Assembly (NCBI GenBank): GCA_024291935.2 | Contig: CM044309.1 | Span: 30,528,001 to 30,592,000, forward strand | Source: Okapia johnstoni | Taxonomy: Eukaryota > Chordata > Mammalia > Artiodactyla > Giraffidae | Reading direction: 5' to 3' | DNA: 64,000 nt | Part shown: in pieces, positions 34,509-45,985 of the stretch | Position numbering within the stretch: position 1 is the first letter of the stretch | Layout of the letters: each line of letters opens with the position of its first letter | Notes under the pieces: model-generated | The model's input: the letters and a program-made list of their open reading frames with translations, nothing else | Database searches by the model: none | Told to the model about the DNA's origin: nothing | Program-made: the position numbers and the translations under genes

Positions 34509-34728
34509 TGCATGCTAAGTCACGTTAGTCTTGTCTGACTCTTTGCTAGTCTGTGGACTGTAGCCCGCCAGGCTCCTCTGTCCATGGAATTCTCCAGACA
34601 AGAATACTGGAGTGGGTTGCCATGCCCTCCTCCAGGGTATCTTCCTAACCCAGGGATTGAACTTGCATCTCTGTGTCTCCTGAATTTGTAGGTGGGTTCT
34701 TTACCACTAGTGCCACCTAGGAAGCCCA
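34509..34728 (-). mobile_element. Bov-tA SINE
   Basis: Minus-oriented. The head complement 'gtgccacctaggaagccc' is at the right. Flanks 'agttaaggaagtgta' (34494-34508) and 'agttaaggaagtata' (34729-34743) are a 15-bp duplication with one mismatch. Confidence 0.95.
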
Positions 34729-34869
34729 AGTTAAGGAAGTATAGGAAGAATAAAGAACCTAGAATGAGGTTGTGAGGTTGGTAGCTTGGTAATGACTGGT
34801 AGTACCATCAGCTAAGATATGCAATACAGAAGGAAATGCAAGTCTAAGAGAAAAGACACATTGGCTCAT

Positions 34870-35610
34870 TTTTTCTTTTCTCTTTTAAAATAAAAATTGT
34901 TTATATTTCAGGTATATAACACGAATGTTTTCATATATATAGTGAAAGATTAGTACAGTCAAGTGAATTAAATCTCTGTACACAGTTGTGTGTGTGTGTG
35001 TATGTGTGGTGAGAGCACCTGAGATCTATTCTGTTAGCAAATTTCCAATATATGATATAACATTATTAACAAGAGTCACCATGCTGTACATTATATCTCC
35101 AGAACTTACTCATCTTGTGCAACTGCAACTTTGTACTCTTTAATTCACATCTCCCACCTCTCCTGCCTCCTCACCCCTGGTAACCACCATTCAACTCCTT
35201 GACTCTGTGATTCCACATATAAATGACATTTTTAGATTTCACATACAAATGAGATTATATATATATATTTCCTTTATGTTTCTGGTGTATTTCATTTAGC
35301 ATAATGTCTTCCAGTTTCATCTACATTGTTGTAAAGGGAAAAATCTTTTTAAAAATATTTACCACAATTTCTTTATTCATTTATGCATGAATGGACACTT
35401 AGGTTGTTTCCCTACTTTGATTCTTGTGAATAATGCTGCAATGAACATGTGAGCCCAGATGTCTCTTTGAAGTACTGATTTAATTTCCTTTGGATACATA
35501 CCCAGAAGAGGGATTGCTAGATCACGCAATGGTTCTAGTTTTAATTTTTTGAAGAACCTCCAAACTGTTTTCCATAATGGCTGTTCCATTAAAATTTTTA
35601 TGGTAGTAAT
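34870..35610 (-). repeat. Old L1M 3' region
   Basis: Antisense old L1: 'accatgctgtacattatatc' and 'catttagcataatgtcttcc', then 'gttttccataatggctgttc' near the right end. It includes a (GT)n tract at 34986-35010. The 132-codon minus frame at 35377-35775 is partly L1-derived and not a gene. Confidence 0.75.
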
Positions 35611-35789
35611 GTACACTGGGAAGGAGAATATGAATCTGCTCCAGAGAGAGGCCCGGAATATAGGAATACAAAGTAGGACATCATAAGAACATATAAAGAG
35701 TATTTGAAATGGTAGCAATAAAAGTGGTAACCCTGGAGGAGCAGGGAGAAACTGGAGAAAAAGCAAAGATGACACAGCACCAGTTACTC

Positions 35790-36340
35790 AGCCTTTTTCT
35801 ATTTTCAGATCAGAGGGTTATTCATTTCTTTAAGACCTAAATCATATCCCAGCTTCTCAATGACACCCACATAACTGCCAATACCCATGCTACTTTCTCT
35901 TCTCAGGATGCAGTACATGCACTGTTTTGTCACCAGATTTTTTTTAAGGAACATAATGTAGATATTTATTAAATGAATGAAAGAATAAAATGAATTCTGG
36001 GAGAAAATTAAGGGTAGTATTTATGGTATTACTATTATATTAGGTTTAGTTATAATGTGCATTGGTATATTGGACATACTGGAAAGTCATTTTGTCAGTA
36101 ATTCTAGTTTGTTATGCACTTCCCCCCACCCCATGAAATATGTGGCTTTATGCCATTTTAGTGTACTTAGAAACACCTGTAACTCCTACCCTCTTCATAT
36201 AGCTATTGAAAGGAGAAGAGAATCAAGAAAATATTTGCTTCCAAATGATTTAGATTTCTTAAAGATTGGGAGCAGATTTCTTTCCGCCTTTGTATCTCAC
36301 ACAAGGCTTTGCATGGATCTGTACTCCATAAATATTTGCA
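35790..36340 (+). repeat. L2 LINE fragments
   Basis: L2-like pieces at 35830-35990 and 36280-36340 ('cataaatatttgcagataac' end). Diverged, with unassigned DNA between. Confidence 0.4.
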
Positions 36341-36344
36341 GATA

Positions 36345-37619
36345 ACTGATGACTACCTGTTTTGACCATTAGATAATGCAAACTTGTAACAGACAAGGAG
36401 CTTTAGCAAATGTAACAACCTAGATCACTGGCATCCCCAACACTTTGTTTATTAAGAAACAAAAAGTGTTGAGAAATATCTAAGCTCTGACTTTATCCGC
36501 AGCAGCGGAGACCACATAAAAGAAACCAAACATTCTTATATACATTTTTATGACCAATTTTATAAAAGTTCCCAGCCAGGAAGCAGGTTTTCCCTTAAGA
36601 CAGGTTCTGTTATACAAATCCAAATGCTGTATGGAAATTCTGCAAGTGAAACTTTCTGGTTATACTTATTCGACTATCCAAACTTAATTAAATCCTCAAT
36701 CACCTTCCTGGGAACCGAAATGATGAGATGAGATCCAATGACCTGAAATTGCTGGAATCTCCTTTTATTTCCCCTGCCCTTTTCCCCTGATGAGTGAAGC
36801 ATTAGCAATTTTTTCCTCTAGGCTTTGAGAGTTGCTGTTTATAGAGGACATCTTGTGTCCTGACTGGCAGTACCACTGTATCATAGTTTCTTTCCTTCAA
36901 GAATTCCCAGATGAATACCAGAGGATACTAGGGATTTACTGTATCTGAGTTCCTTAAAGTTAGTCAGGAACTGAATCCTTAGAGACTAAGACACACTCGA
37001 ATTTCCTATCGAGTTTCCTATAAAGACTATTTTCGTTAAAGAAATATAAAGATTTCAGCCTCTACTCATGGTATTAGAACATGGTATCAACATGTTTTTT
37101 CCCCCAAATGTGGCCTCTCCTGGGATCTTTGGCCACATTTTACAAAAATAAAATATCAGACAACATAATTTTTAATGACATATTTTACATTCGCATATTA
37201 TTCTAGGACCCAAATGACCTTGCTCAGAGTTCAGACTCCTGCCCAGTGTTCAGATGCTACCCTGGAAGCTGGTGAGAAAGTCTGACGTGGGGAGTACTCA
37301 GTCCCAGAACACTGCAGGGCTCCAGGACTTTTCCAATAATGGCAATTACACTTTGGATACATTGGATAATGGAGTGGATAGGTGTTTTGCTATTTGTAAT
37401 TAGCCATTCACCTTTCTTCTGGAAATAACACCTCAGTGTGAGAAGGTAACCCCTTTCCTACTTGTAGTTCATATAGTTCAGATGACCTCAGGAGTTAACA
37501 CATCCTGAAATGGACCAAACAAAGCACTGCATCACCCTGGCCACATCGACTGATTTAGGGATGGGCAAGTTATCCAGGCCAGACTAACACTCTCAGTCTT
37601 GGTTCATGGTTGGCAAATT
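36345..37619. other. Unique stretch of 1.3 kb
   Basis: No repeat or gene recognised. It is one of the longer repeat-free blocks here. Confidence 0.5.
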
Positions 37620-38410
37620 TTCTACACAGCCTCCAGAATGATCTTTCTAAAAGGTCACATTATATTTCTTAGCTGTCCTCATTTCACTGTAACCAGGACT
37701 ACATCCAAACACCTATCATGACCTATAAAGCCCCTGCAGTTTAACTCCTATCTCATGTATCTGATCATCTGCTATTTCTTTACATTCATTTCACTTTAAT
37801 TAGAACAGGCTACGTCAATTTCCATTTTAGAAGCTGTGCATCTACTCTTCCTTCTCCATGCAATATTCTTTCCCTAGATCACCTGGTTGCCTTTTCTAAT
37901 AATAGTTCATGTCTTAAGTCAAATGCCCCTTAAGATGATAGGAATCCCGGGATAATGAAACAAAAATAGACACCATATTTATGTTCTACCACATTTGCTC
38001 ACTCACTCGCTTAGTCACTTCAGTTGTGTTTGACTCTTTGTGACCCTATGGATTGTAGCCCACCAGGCTCCTCTGTCCATGGGATTCTAGACAAGAGTAC
38101 TGGAGTAGGTTGCCATGCCCTCCCCCAGACGATCTTCCTGACCTAGGAATCAAACCCACATCTCCTTCGTATCCTGCATTCAGGTAGATTCTTTACCCAC
38201 TGAGTGATCTGGGAAGTCCTCTACCACATTACCCTGCATTATTTTTTCATATTAATGACCAGAGCCCAAATGATTTTGTTTGTTTACTTATTCTCTCTCA
38301 TATGATCAGAATGTAAGCTCTCTGAAGGCAAGAACATTAATTATCTAGTTGATCACTGCACGCATCTTCTATTTCATAAGCATCAGGCTCTCAATAACTA
38401 TTTGTTGGCT
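37620..38410 (+). repeat. L2 LINE 3' region split by a SINE
   Basis: L2 order: 'tccagaatgatctttctaaa', 'catgacctataaagcccctg', then after the SINE 'tgtaagctctctgaaggcaa' and 'ctcaataactatttgttggc'. The SINE at 37996-38219 interrupts it. Confidence 0.65.
37996..38219 (-). mobile_element. Bov-tA SINE with 11-bp duplication
   Basis: Minus-oriented, with the head complement at the right ('gtgatctgggaagtcc'). The exact duplication 'tctaccacatt' flanks it at 37985-37995 and 38220-38230. Confidence 0.95.
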
Positions 38411-38829
38411 GAGGAGGAGCTCTCTTTGGCTGGGTTTTCTAAGTTGGCAGGATATAAGGCAGGAGCTGCTAAACTGTCAGCTAAAAAGCCAACAAGAGAA
38501 GTGAGAGCTGAGAAATGGAGAGGGACAGATTCCTGATAGTATAACCAAAGCCAGATACCCTGGGATGTTGGTTATACAATCCAATAAATTCTCCTTTATG
38601 CTTAATTCACTTTGGGTTAGATTTCTGTCACTTGTAACCAACAGAGTGCTTACAGAGAAGCGTGTGAAAGAACTTGGAAAGTACAAAGTGCCACTGTGTT
38701 ATACAATTTCCATTTCCTTTCTCACCATACATCTTTCTATTTTTCTGTCTTTGGTCAGAATTTTAGTTACCTGAAAGGACTGGAAACCTTATCTGAGGAT
38801 ACTGAGGTAATTCAGCAGTAGAAAAAAAA
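38411..38829. other. Unique stretch
   Basis: No repeat or gene recognised; short opposite-strand frames only. Confidence 0.4.
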
Positions 38830-39010
38830 AATTCTTTTTGCAATTTATCTATAAAACACAATTTACACAATTAACTTAACTGGGGAAAACATTTTACAAT
38901 GTGTATATATATATATATATCAAAAAAAATCACCCTGTATACCTTAAACATGTACAATGTCTGTGAATCATACCTCAAGAAAGCTGGGAAAAGTTTTTTT
39001 AAAAAGAAAA
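38830..39010 (+). repeat. Old L1M 3' terminus with (TA)n
   Basis: 'ccctgtataccttaaacatg' and 'catacctcaagaaagctggg' match the 3' terminal block of old L1. A (TA)n tract lies at 38901-38920. Confidence 0.55.
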
Positions 39011-39509
39011 CACAAGTTACAGAATAACTGACTGTAATACAGTCTATGGTACTTTTACTGATGTGTGTTAGTGAATTCTTTGGGTATCTCTCCTTCCAGG
39101 CATAATAGAGTAGCTGTACCCAATTTGCTCTCACAACTAATGGGGCTACAAATTAGGAAATTGAAATCAATAATAAATAAAAATATATAATATATGTGAT
39201 ACCTCTGTTTTTTGGGTGTTTTTTCTTAATTGAACAATGAGTAGTGCATATTGCAATCTCATGAGTAGGGAAATACACAAGAGAGGTATCAAGGTTATAC
39301 CATGATCACCCAGACTTTCTCCCTTCTGCAGATTAGGGAGAAGTAACCTGTGTAGGATAGGGATTTCACTGAGCTAGTGAAGGAGGCAGAGACTGGAAGT
39401 GCCAGTTTCTGAAGTGGCTGGAATTTGTAGGACAGGATACCTGATAAGAGAGAGCTGCAAGGGAATGGGGGTGGGAGCGGGATAAAGACTGAACGGGGAT
39501 TCCGTAGTC
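39011..39509. other. Unassigned stretch
   Basis: No repeat or gene recognised. Confidence 0.4.
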
Positions 39510-39755
39510 ACATAAAAAAAAATGGACTAATTAAAAAGCAGAGATTTTCCACTAAAAAGATAAGGCCTAAATATTTCTATCAAAAAAAAAAAAATCCACT
39601 TTGACTACAAAGACAAAAAGGGTTTAAAAATGAAAGGAGAGAAAAACAAATATTAGGCAAACAGTAGGCATCAGAAAGCTGGCGTGGCCATCTTAATATT
39701 AGACCAAACAGACTTTGAGACAAGGAGTATCTGTAAATTTAAAATCATGAATTTA
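39510..39755 (+). pseudogene. L1 ORF2 N-terminal fragment
   Basis: The nucleotide order matches L1 ORF2 near the endonuclease end: 'agaaagctggcgtggccatc' and 'agaccaaacagactttgaga'. It is frameshifted and contains poly-A expansions, so no frame is open. Confidence 0.55.
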
Positions 39756-39892
39756 TACTGAAATGTTAAATTTCAATCCAAATCCACAAGTTACCTTCCT
39801 TTCTTTCTGCTTTCCACATTTCTAATTCCCTTCCAAAAGAGTGAGAAACCTGGCTTCCATTCCCCACCAAATACTACTCATTTGCCTAAATC

Positions 39893-40078
39893 TAAAGAAT
39901 CTGCCTGCCAATGCAGGAGATATAAGTTCAATACCTGGGTCAGGAAGATCCCCTGGAGAAGGAAATGGCAACCCACTCCAGTATTCTTGCCTGGGAAATC
40001 CCATGGATAGAGGAGGCTGGTGGGCTACACAGTCCATGGGGTCACAAAGAGTGGGACACAACTTAGTTACTAAACAAC
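39893..40078 (+). mobile_element. Bov-tA SINE, head truncated
   Basis: Begins inside the tRNA-like head at 'taaagaatctgcctgccaat', so box A is lost, and ends 'actaaacaacaacac'. No clear target duplication. Confidence 0.88.
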
Positions 40079-40698
40079 AACACAGAATATAGTTTCAAAA
40101 GGACTAACAAATATTGTTATGAAAAGCGAGCCTGACGGGTCAGAAAATACACAAAATGAGCTTTGAATATTGGTGGTGCCAGAAAATAAGAAGTGCTCAA
40201 AAACGAACAAAAACCACGTTTATAACGGTATGCCAAAGGGACAGAGCGGCCAACTGCTGGTGCTCACAGTGAACGAGACTGAGCAACAAAACAGTGTTGG
40301 ATTATAACCCAAAGCACAAAATAAATATTCATGAGGCCACGCGTATATAAATGAGTAAAAGGAAAAGAGACATATCTCTCACAAAACAATTTCAAATAAT
40401 TTATGTAGATATTCCACTGTCAAGAAGCAGAAGCAATGTGGGCTTTGGGTAGAGATTTTCTTTCAACAAGTACAGTACACAAAGGGTGGGAAGATAACAT
40501 TACTATGGAGAAACTTTTTCTGCAAGGTAATCAAGGTGAACATCAACAGTGAAAAATTATGTTGCTAGTATGTACCCTTAATATGATATGATGAAAATGG
40601 ACCTCTGAGCTCATTCTCTAGAAACACATGCAACCCAAGTCTATTCCTAAGGTGAAAAGACAAGTGCTAACAGAGGAGCAGCCTGTGAAACACTGGAC

Positions 40699-40972
40699 AG
40701 GCTGCTGCCGCTAAGTCACTCGAGCCGTGTCCGACTCTGTGCAACCCCAGAGGCGGCAGCCCACTGGGCTCCTCCATCCCTGGGATTTTCCGGGCAAGAA
40801 CACGGGAGTGGGTTGCCATTTCCCTCTCCAATACTTTTAAGTGAAATGTGAAAGTGAAGTCGCTCAGTCGTGTCCGACTCTCTGCGAGCCCATGGACTGT
40901 AGCCTACCAGGCTCCTCTGTCCATGGGATTTCCCAGGCAAGAGTACTGGAGTGGGGTGCCATTGCCTTCTCC
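40699..40972 (-). mobile_element. Bov-A2 SINE dimer
   Basis: Minus-oriented dimer; the left end 'aggctgctgccgctaagtc' is the complement of its tail. Flanks 'gaaacactggac' (40687-40698) and 'gaaatactggac' (40973-40984) form a 12-bp duplication with one mismatch. Confidence 0.95.
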
Positions 40973-41350
40973 GAAATACTGGACTAGTTGACCTCAAAAC
41001 TGTCAAGATCATAAAAAAATAAATAAGAAAAATTTGAGAAACCACCAAAGTCAAGAGGAGCATAAATTGACATGATAACTAAAATGTAATATGGTATTTT
41101 GGATGGGACTCTAAAACATATAAAGAACACTAGGTAAAGCTAAGGAAATCTGAATAAACTACTAATTTTAATTAGCAATGATGTATCTACATTAATTCAT
41201 TAATTGTAGCATGCACTACAGTAATGTAAGATGTTAATAACAGGGAAAATGGGCATGGAACACAAGGGAACTCTGTACTACCTTCCCAAATCTTAGTTTT
41301 TCTGTAAATCTAAAACTGTTCTGAAAAAATATGGTCTATTAAAAAAATAG

Positions 41351-41839
41351 ATTTAGTTATGATTGTTGAATAAAGCTATTTCAGCATGAAGAAAATGGTT
41401 CTAAAACTAATTTTTCTGCAAAGTGGAAATAAATATCCAACCAATTTCTAAAATTAAACAAAGCTATTAGTTGTTGAAACAAAGGAATACATGTGTGTAT
41501 TTGTATATTATATCCTAGCTCTCTACTGAGAAGTCACAAAAGTAATAACTCTCCAGAAGCAATAAGCATACCTAGTGACTGGTTTCTAATTACATTCTCC
41601 TCTAAAAAGTAACAAGTCTCCTTGGAGAAAAGGTGGATTCCAGGGCTCAAGTGCAAGACAAGCCTGGAATATTTTTCTACACCTAAAAATAGGGAAGATG
41701 ATGAGAATGTAAACAGAACATGGGAGTGAGCTTGAAAGGACTCCACTGGCCAAACCTGAGTCAAACTGAGCCTCAACGTAAATGAGGCGATGAACAGTTT
41801 ATAGCATTAATACACTGAATAAGAAGAATATAATTTCGT
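41351..41839. other. Unassigned stretch
   Basis: No gene recognised. It lies between two old L1M segments. Confidence 0.4.
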
Positions 41840-42250
41840 AGTAATATAAATAAATAACAGTTTTTCTACAGTAGAATGCTAACTAATAAATAGAAAGTGA
41901 ATGACTTAAAAAAATCATCACTGGATACTAAAATTTGTTTGATGAGGAACAGATATAATAAAAAAAAAACAAACACTCCCCACAAATTACTTACAAAGAG
42001 GAAGGCAGACATCTTGCAGTGGAGAAACATGGAAGACACCCCTGTCAGCAGATGATCAACACAAACATCAGCAACACGGGGAAGAACTAGTGTCACAGGT
42101 CTTCTGATATGATTATATTGCTTGTCTGCTATTCCTGCTAAAAGTACTTAACCTGAATCTAACCAAGGAGAAAAGCAGAAAAATCCAAACTGAGAAGCAT
42201 TCTATAAAATAACTGGTCTTTAAAAGATGTCAGTGTCAAGAAAGGTAAAG

Positions 42251-42390
42251 AGAGACTTCCCTGGTGGTCCAGTGGTTAAGACCTTGACCTTCCAATGCAA
42301 GCCATACACGTTAGATCCCTTGTCAGGGAGCCAAGATCCCACAAACCATGTGGCATGGCCAAAAATAAATAAATAAAAAAATTTAAAGAC
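42251..42390 (+). mobile_element. CHR-type SINE, shortened
   Basis: 'agacttccctggtggtccag' head, 'gatcccttgtcagggagcc' B-box region, then 'ggcatggccaaaaataaata' tail. The CA-rich body found in the copy at 22884 is missing. Confidence 0.88.
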
Positions 42391-42605
42391 TAAAATAAAG
42401 ATAGATCTACGCCCAAGAATTATTACCTTAGAGAGAATGCTGCAACCTCAAAATCTGTAAAGCCTTAAAAAAAAAGAAAAAGATAAATTGAGGAAATAAT
42501 AATACAGATGAAAGGAAACTACAGGACATGACAACCACATGCAATGTATGATTCTGAGTAGGATCCTGAAGCAGAAGAAGATAGTTATAACAGACTTATT
42601 GGCAG

Positions 42606-44315
42606 AAACATTTCATGCAAAGATTGGCTCGATAAAGGACAGAAATGGTATGGACCTAACAGAAGCAGAAGATACTAAGAAGACGTGGCAAGAATACACA
42701 GAAGAACTGTACAAAAATGATCTTCACGACCCAGATAATCACCATGGTGTGATCACTCACCTAGAGCCAGACATCCTGGAATGTGAAGTCAAGTGGGCCT
42801 TAGAAAGCATCACTACGAACAAAGCTAGTGGAGGTGATGGAATTCCAGTTGAGCTATTTCAAATCCTGAAAGATGATGCTGTGAAAGTGCTGCACTCAAT
42901 ATGCCAACAAATATGGAAAACTCAGCAGTGGCCACAGGACTAGAAAAGGTCAGTTTTCATTCCAATGCCAAAGAAAGGCAATGCCAAAGAATGCTCAAAC
43001 TACCGCACAATTGCACTCATCTCACATGCTAGTAAAGTAATGCTCAAAATTCTCCAAGCCAGGCTTCAGCAATATGTGAACCATGAACTTCCAGATGTTC
43101 AAGCTGGCTTTAGAAAAGGCAGAGGAACCAGAGATCAAATTGCCAACATCTGCTGGATCATCAAAGAAGCAAGAGAGTTCCAGAAAAACATCTATTTCTG
43201 CTTTATTGACTATGCCAAAGCCTTTGACTGTGTGGATCACAATAAACTGTGGAAAATTCTGAAAGAGATGGAATACCAGACCATCTGACCTGTCTCTTGA
43301 GAAACCTGTATGCAGGTCAGGAAGCAACAGTTAGAACTGGACATGGAACAACAGACTGGTTCCAAATAGGAAAAGGAGTACGTCAAGGCTGTATATTGTC
43401 ACCCTGCTATTTAACTTACATGCAGCGTACATCATGAGAAACACTGGGCTGGAAGAAACACAAGCTAGAATCAAGATTGCCGGGAGAAATATCAATAACC
43501 TCAGATATGTGGATGACACCACCCTTATGTCAGAAAGTGGGGAAGAACTGAAGAGCCTCTTGATGAAGGTGAAAGAGGAGAGTGAAAAAGTTGGCTTAAA
43601 GCTCAACGTTCAGAAAACTAAGATCATGGCATCTGGTCCCATCACTTCCTGGGAAATAGATGGTGAGACATTGGAAACAGTGTCAGACTTTATTTTTGGG
43701 GGCTCCAAAATCACTGCTGATGGTGATTGCAGCAATGAAATTAAAAGACGCTTACTCCTCGGAAGGAAGGTTATGACCAACCTAGACAGCATATTAAAAA
43801 GCAGAGACATTACTTTGCCAACAAAGGTCCATCTAGTCAAGGCTATGGTTTTTCCAGTAGTCATGTATGAATGTGAGAGTTGGACAGTGAAGAAAGCTGA
43901 GTGCTGAAGAATTGATGCTTTCGAACTGTGGTGTTGGAGAAGACTCTTGAGAGTCCCTTGGACTGCAAGAAGATCCAACCAGTCCATCCTAAAGGAGATC
44001 AGTCCTGGGTGTTCATTGCAAGGACTGATGTTGAAGCTGAAACTCCAATACTTTGGCCACCTGATGCGAAGAGCTGACTCATTTGAAAAGACCCTGATGC
44101 TGGGAAAGATTGAGGGCAGGAGAAGGGGACGACAGAGGATGAGATGGCTGGATGGCATCACCAACTCGATGGACATGTGTTTAGGTAGACTCCGGGAGTT
44201 GGTGATGGACAGGGAGGCCTGGCGTGCTGCGATTCATGGGGTTGGACAGGGAGGCCTGGCGTGCTGCGATTCATGGGGTCGCAAAGAGTCAGACACGACT
44301 GAGCGACTGAACTGA
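42606..44315 (+). pseudogene. BovB reverse transcriptase pseudogene
   Basis: Recognisable in pieces: 'KDRNGMDLTEAED' (about 42640), 'NKASGGDGIPVELF' (about 42820), 'YAKAFDCVDHNKLW' (about 43210), GVRQGC (about 43375), then Y-V-D-D at 43506-43517 where the other copy has YADD. Damage includes a tryptophan-to-stop change at 42941, frame losses near 43270 and 43415, and a stop near 43905. It cannot be translated as one protein. Confidence 0.9.
44207..44278 (+). repeat. 37-bp tandem duplication in BovB 3' end
   Basis: The unit beginning 'ggacagggaggcctggcg' occurs at 44207-44243 and again from 44244. The copies are essentially identical through 'gattcatgggg'. The other BovB copies here carry one unit. 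Confidence 0.9.
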
Positions 44316-44440
44316 CTGACTGACTATGGATGATGTCGTAATATTTTGATCAACATTTAATTTCCTGAATTTGATCATTGCACAGCGGTTATATAAGAGA
44401 ATGTCTTTGTCCTGAAATCTGTCAACAACCTAAATCATTT

Positions 44441-44585
44441 GGAAGTGGATTTCTCCCCAAAGCCTTCAGGTAAGAGCCTGGCCCACTGGAATACTCTGAA
44501 CTCAGTCTTATTAAATCCTAACCAGAGAACCTAGCTTAGTCAGCCCGGACTTCTGACCTTCACAACTGTGAGCTAATAAATGGGT
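44441..44585 (+). repeat. LTR-like 3' end fragment
   Basis: 'cggacttctgaccttcacaa' then 'gtgagctaataaatgggtg' resembles the polyadenylation end of ancient mammalian LTRs. Short and diverged. The next feature truncates it. Confidence 0.35.
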
Positions 44586-44587
44586 GA

Positions 44588-44705
44588 TTTAAAAAAAAAT
44601 TATTTATTTTTAATTGGAGGATAATTGCTTTACAATATTGTATTGGTTTCTGCCATACGTCAACATGAATCAGCCACAAGTATATATATATGTATACCTA
44701 GGGGT
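44588..44705 (-). mobile_element. Ruminant L1 3' terminal fragment
   Basis: Antisense end: 'tttttaattggaggataatt', 'gctttacaatattgtattgg', 'acatgaatcagccacaagta', then a TA-rich stretch. Severely 5'-truncated. Confidence 0.82.
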
Positions 44706-45537
44706 GTTCTTTGAAATCATTAAGATTGCGGACATTTGTTAGGGAGTAATAAAAACTGAATACAACCCTCCACATACCCATACAAACACACACATGTACA
44801 TAAATTCGCACACATACACTGTCTCACACATAGCCTACTGACAGGTATAAATTTCTCTCTTACAAAGCGTTGAAATCAAGAAATAGTTACAGATAAAAGT
44901 CAAACAGGCTCAAATAAATTAAAAAAAAAAAATCAGGGTGGTTAAAACATTGTTCCCTCCAAGACTGACTGTTTCGGATACCTTTAATTCAAGGTGGAAT
45001 TTCTGATAAAAGATAAAAGATAATGATAAAAGATAGTCCTCAACAAACAAGAGCCAGAGTATACATCTCTTCTTGATCCAGGACACGCAAAATAAGACCC
45101 CTGAGCACACATTCAAAACTATGCTTGGAACCAGAGGGTTTCAGGGAAGGCAGGAGAGAGAACAGAGTTGGGCATAAGAAAGCCTGAATCCAAATGAGAG
45201 GCTAAGTTAATGCTTTGCTCAAGTTAGCTGAGTGAAGGAGATTTTGGTTTAAACTGCATTCTCTTCCCAGGGGTGCCAAATTCTTTCATAGCTGTGATTG
45301 CATTTACCCTCACAATGACCCATTCAGTCCTTCATTTCTCCTTACAAAGCTAATTTTTAAAATGTTGGTTCTGCCTTGACAATGGGATGAAATCCAAAAC
45401 TTTCCAGGGCAAAGAGATTTATACCAACTCACCTCTCTAGTCTTATATTCCTGCCCCTGCCCACCTTCACCCTGTAGATGAACACCACAGGACAAATCCT
45501 CCAGTGATTACCTTGATGGTTAATGTCTTTCTGCCTT

Positions 45538-45540
<3 letters not shown>
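44706..45540. other. Unique stretch
   Basis: A CA-rich patch near 44780-44830; otherwise unrecognised. No gene. Confidence 0.45.
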
Positions 45541-45577
<37 letters not shown>

Positions 45578-45580
45578 TAG
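45541..45580. repeat. (GT)n microsatellite
   Basis: An uninterrupted GT run of about 28 bp (45543-45570), then 'atgtgtgtag'. The length and purity suggest it is polymorphic. Confidence 0.92.
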
Positions 45581-45985
45581 ATTATAGCTCAGCTTCAAAT
45601 GCACTTCTCAGTTTTATCATCATGGTAAAGCCTCATGTATCCTTCATGACAGGAAATACGGGTCCTGATTTGCATCAGGTCTCCTGGAGAAGGATGGTTC
45701 CAAGTATAGAATGAGTTCCTCCTTGCTCCTAGTTTATTATGCTATCCATTCTAGATTAGATTACTACTCACAGTGGGACAGTTAACACAATAGCTGTTAG
45801 AAAACTAATCTTAACATACTTTGAAACTTGATAGCAAAAATGAATAAGTAAATAAGTGAATCAAGTAAGAAAAGAATATTGGGGTTAAAAACCTGGTGGT
45901 AAGTTGAGTTTTGATCATTCAATTGACACTGAAAAGGTAAGAATTCTTCCCAGCCTCATTTTTGGTCACTTCTTAACGTAATATA
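45581..45985. other. Unassigned stretch
   Basis: No gene or repeat recognised. Confidence 0.4.

Larger units (their letters stand above)
39510..41350 (+). repeat. Old L1M copy with layered insertions
   Basis: A remnant of the first part of ORF2 (39510-39755) is followed by L1M 3' sequence: 'gtgagaaacctggcttccat', 'caacaagtacagtacacaaa', 'tatgtacccttaatatgata', ending 'taaatctaaaactgttctga'. A Bov-tA (39893-40078) and a Bov-A2 (40699-40972) are inserted. The central ORF2 is deleted. Confidence 0.7.
42606..44325 (+). mobile_element. BovB LINE, longest copy in the window
   Basis: About 1.7 kb, from 'acatttcatgcaaagattgg' to '(gact)n' near 44325. It covers the reverse transcriptase and C-terminal region but lacks the N-terminal endonuclease, so it is 5'-truncated (full BovB is about 3.2 kb). 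It interrupts the old L1M. A 37-bp tandem duplication lies near its 3' end. Confidence 0.93.
41840..44440 (+). repeat. Second old L1M 3' region, split twice
   Basis: L1M-like blocks occur at 41940-42250 ('cagatgatcaacacaaacat'), 42391-42605 ('aggacatgacaaccacatgc') and 44326-44440 ('gttatataagagaatgtctt'). The CHR SINE (42251-42390) and BovB (42606-44325) interrupt them. The order across the gaps is consistent with one old element. Confidence 0.6.

Noticed and set aside
43610..44176. 188-codon minus-strand frame, and the similar 183-codon frame at 14107-14658
   Set aside because: Both are antisense to BovB. The same peptide pattern recurs behind every BovB copy, so it is a shadow of the repeat.
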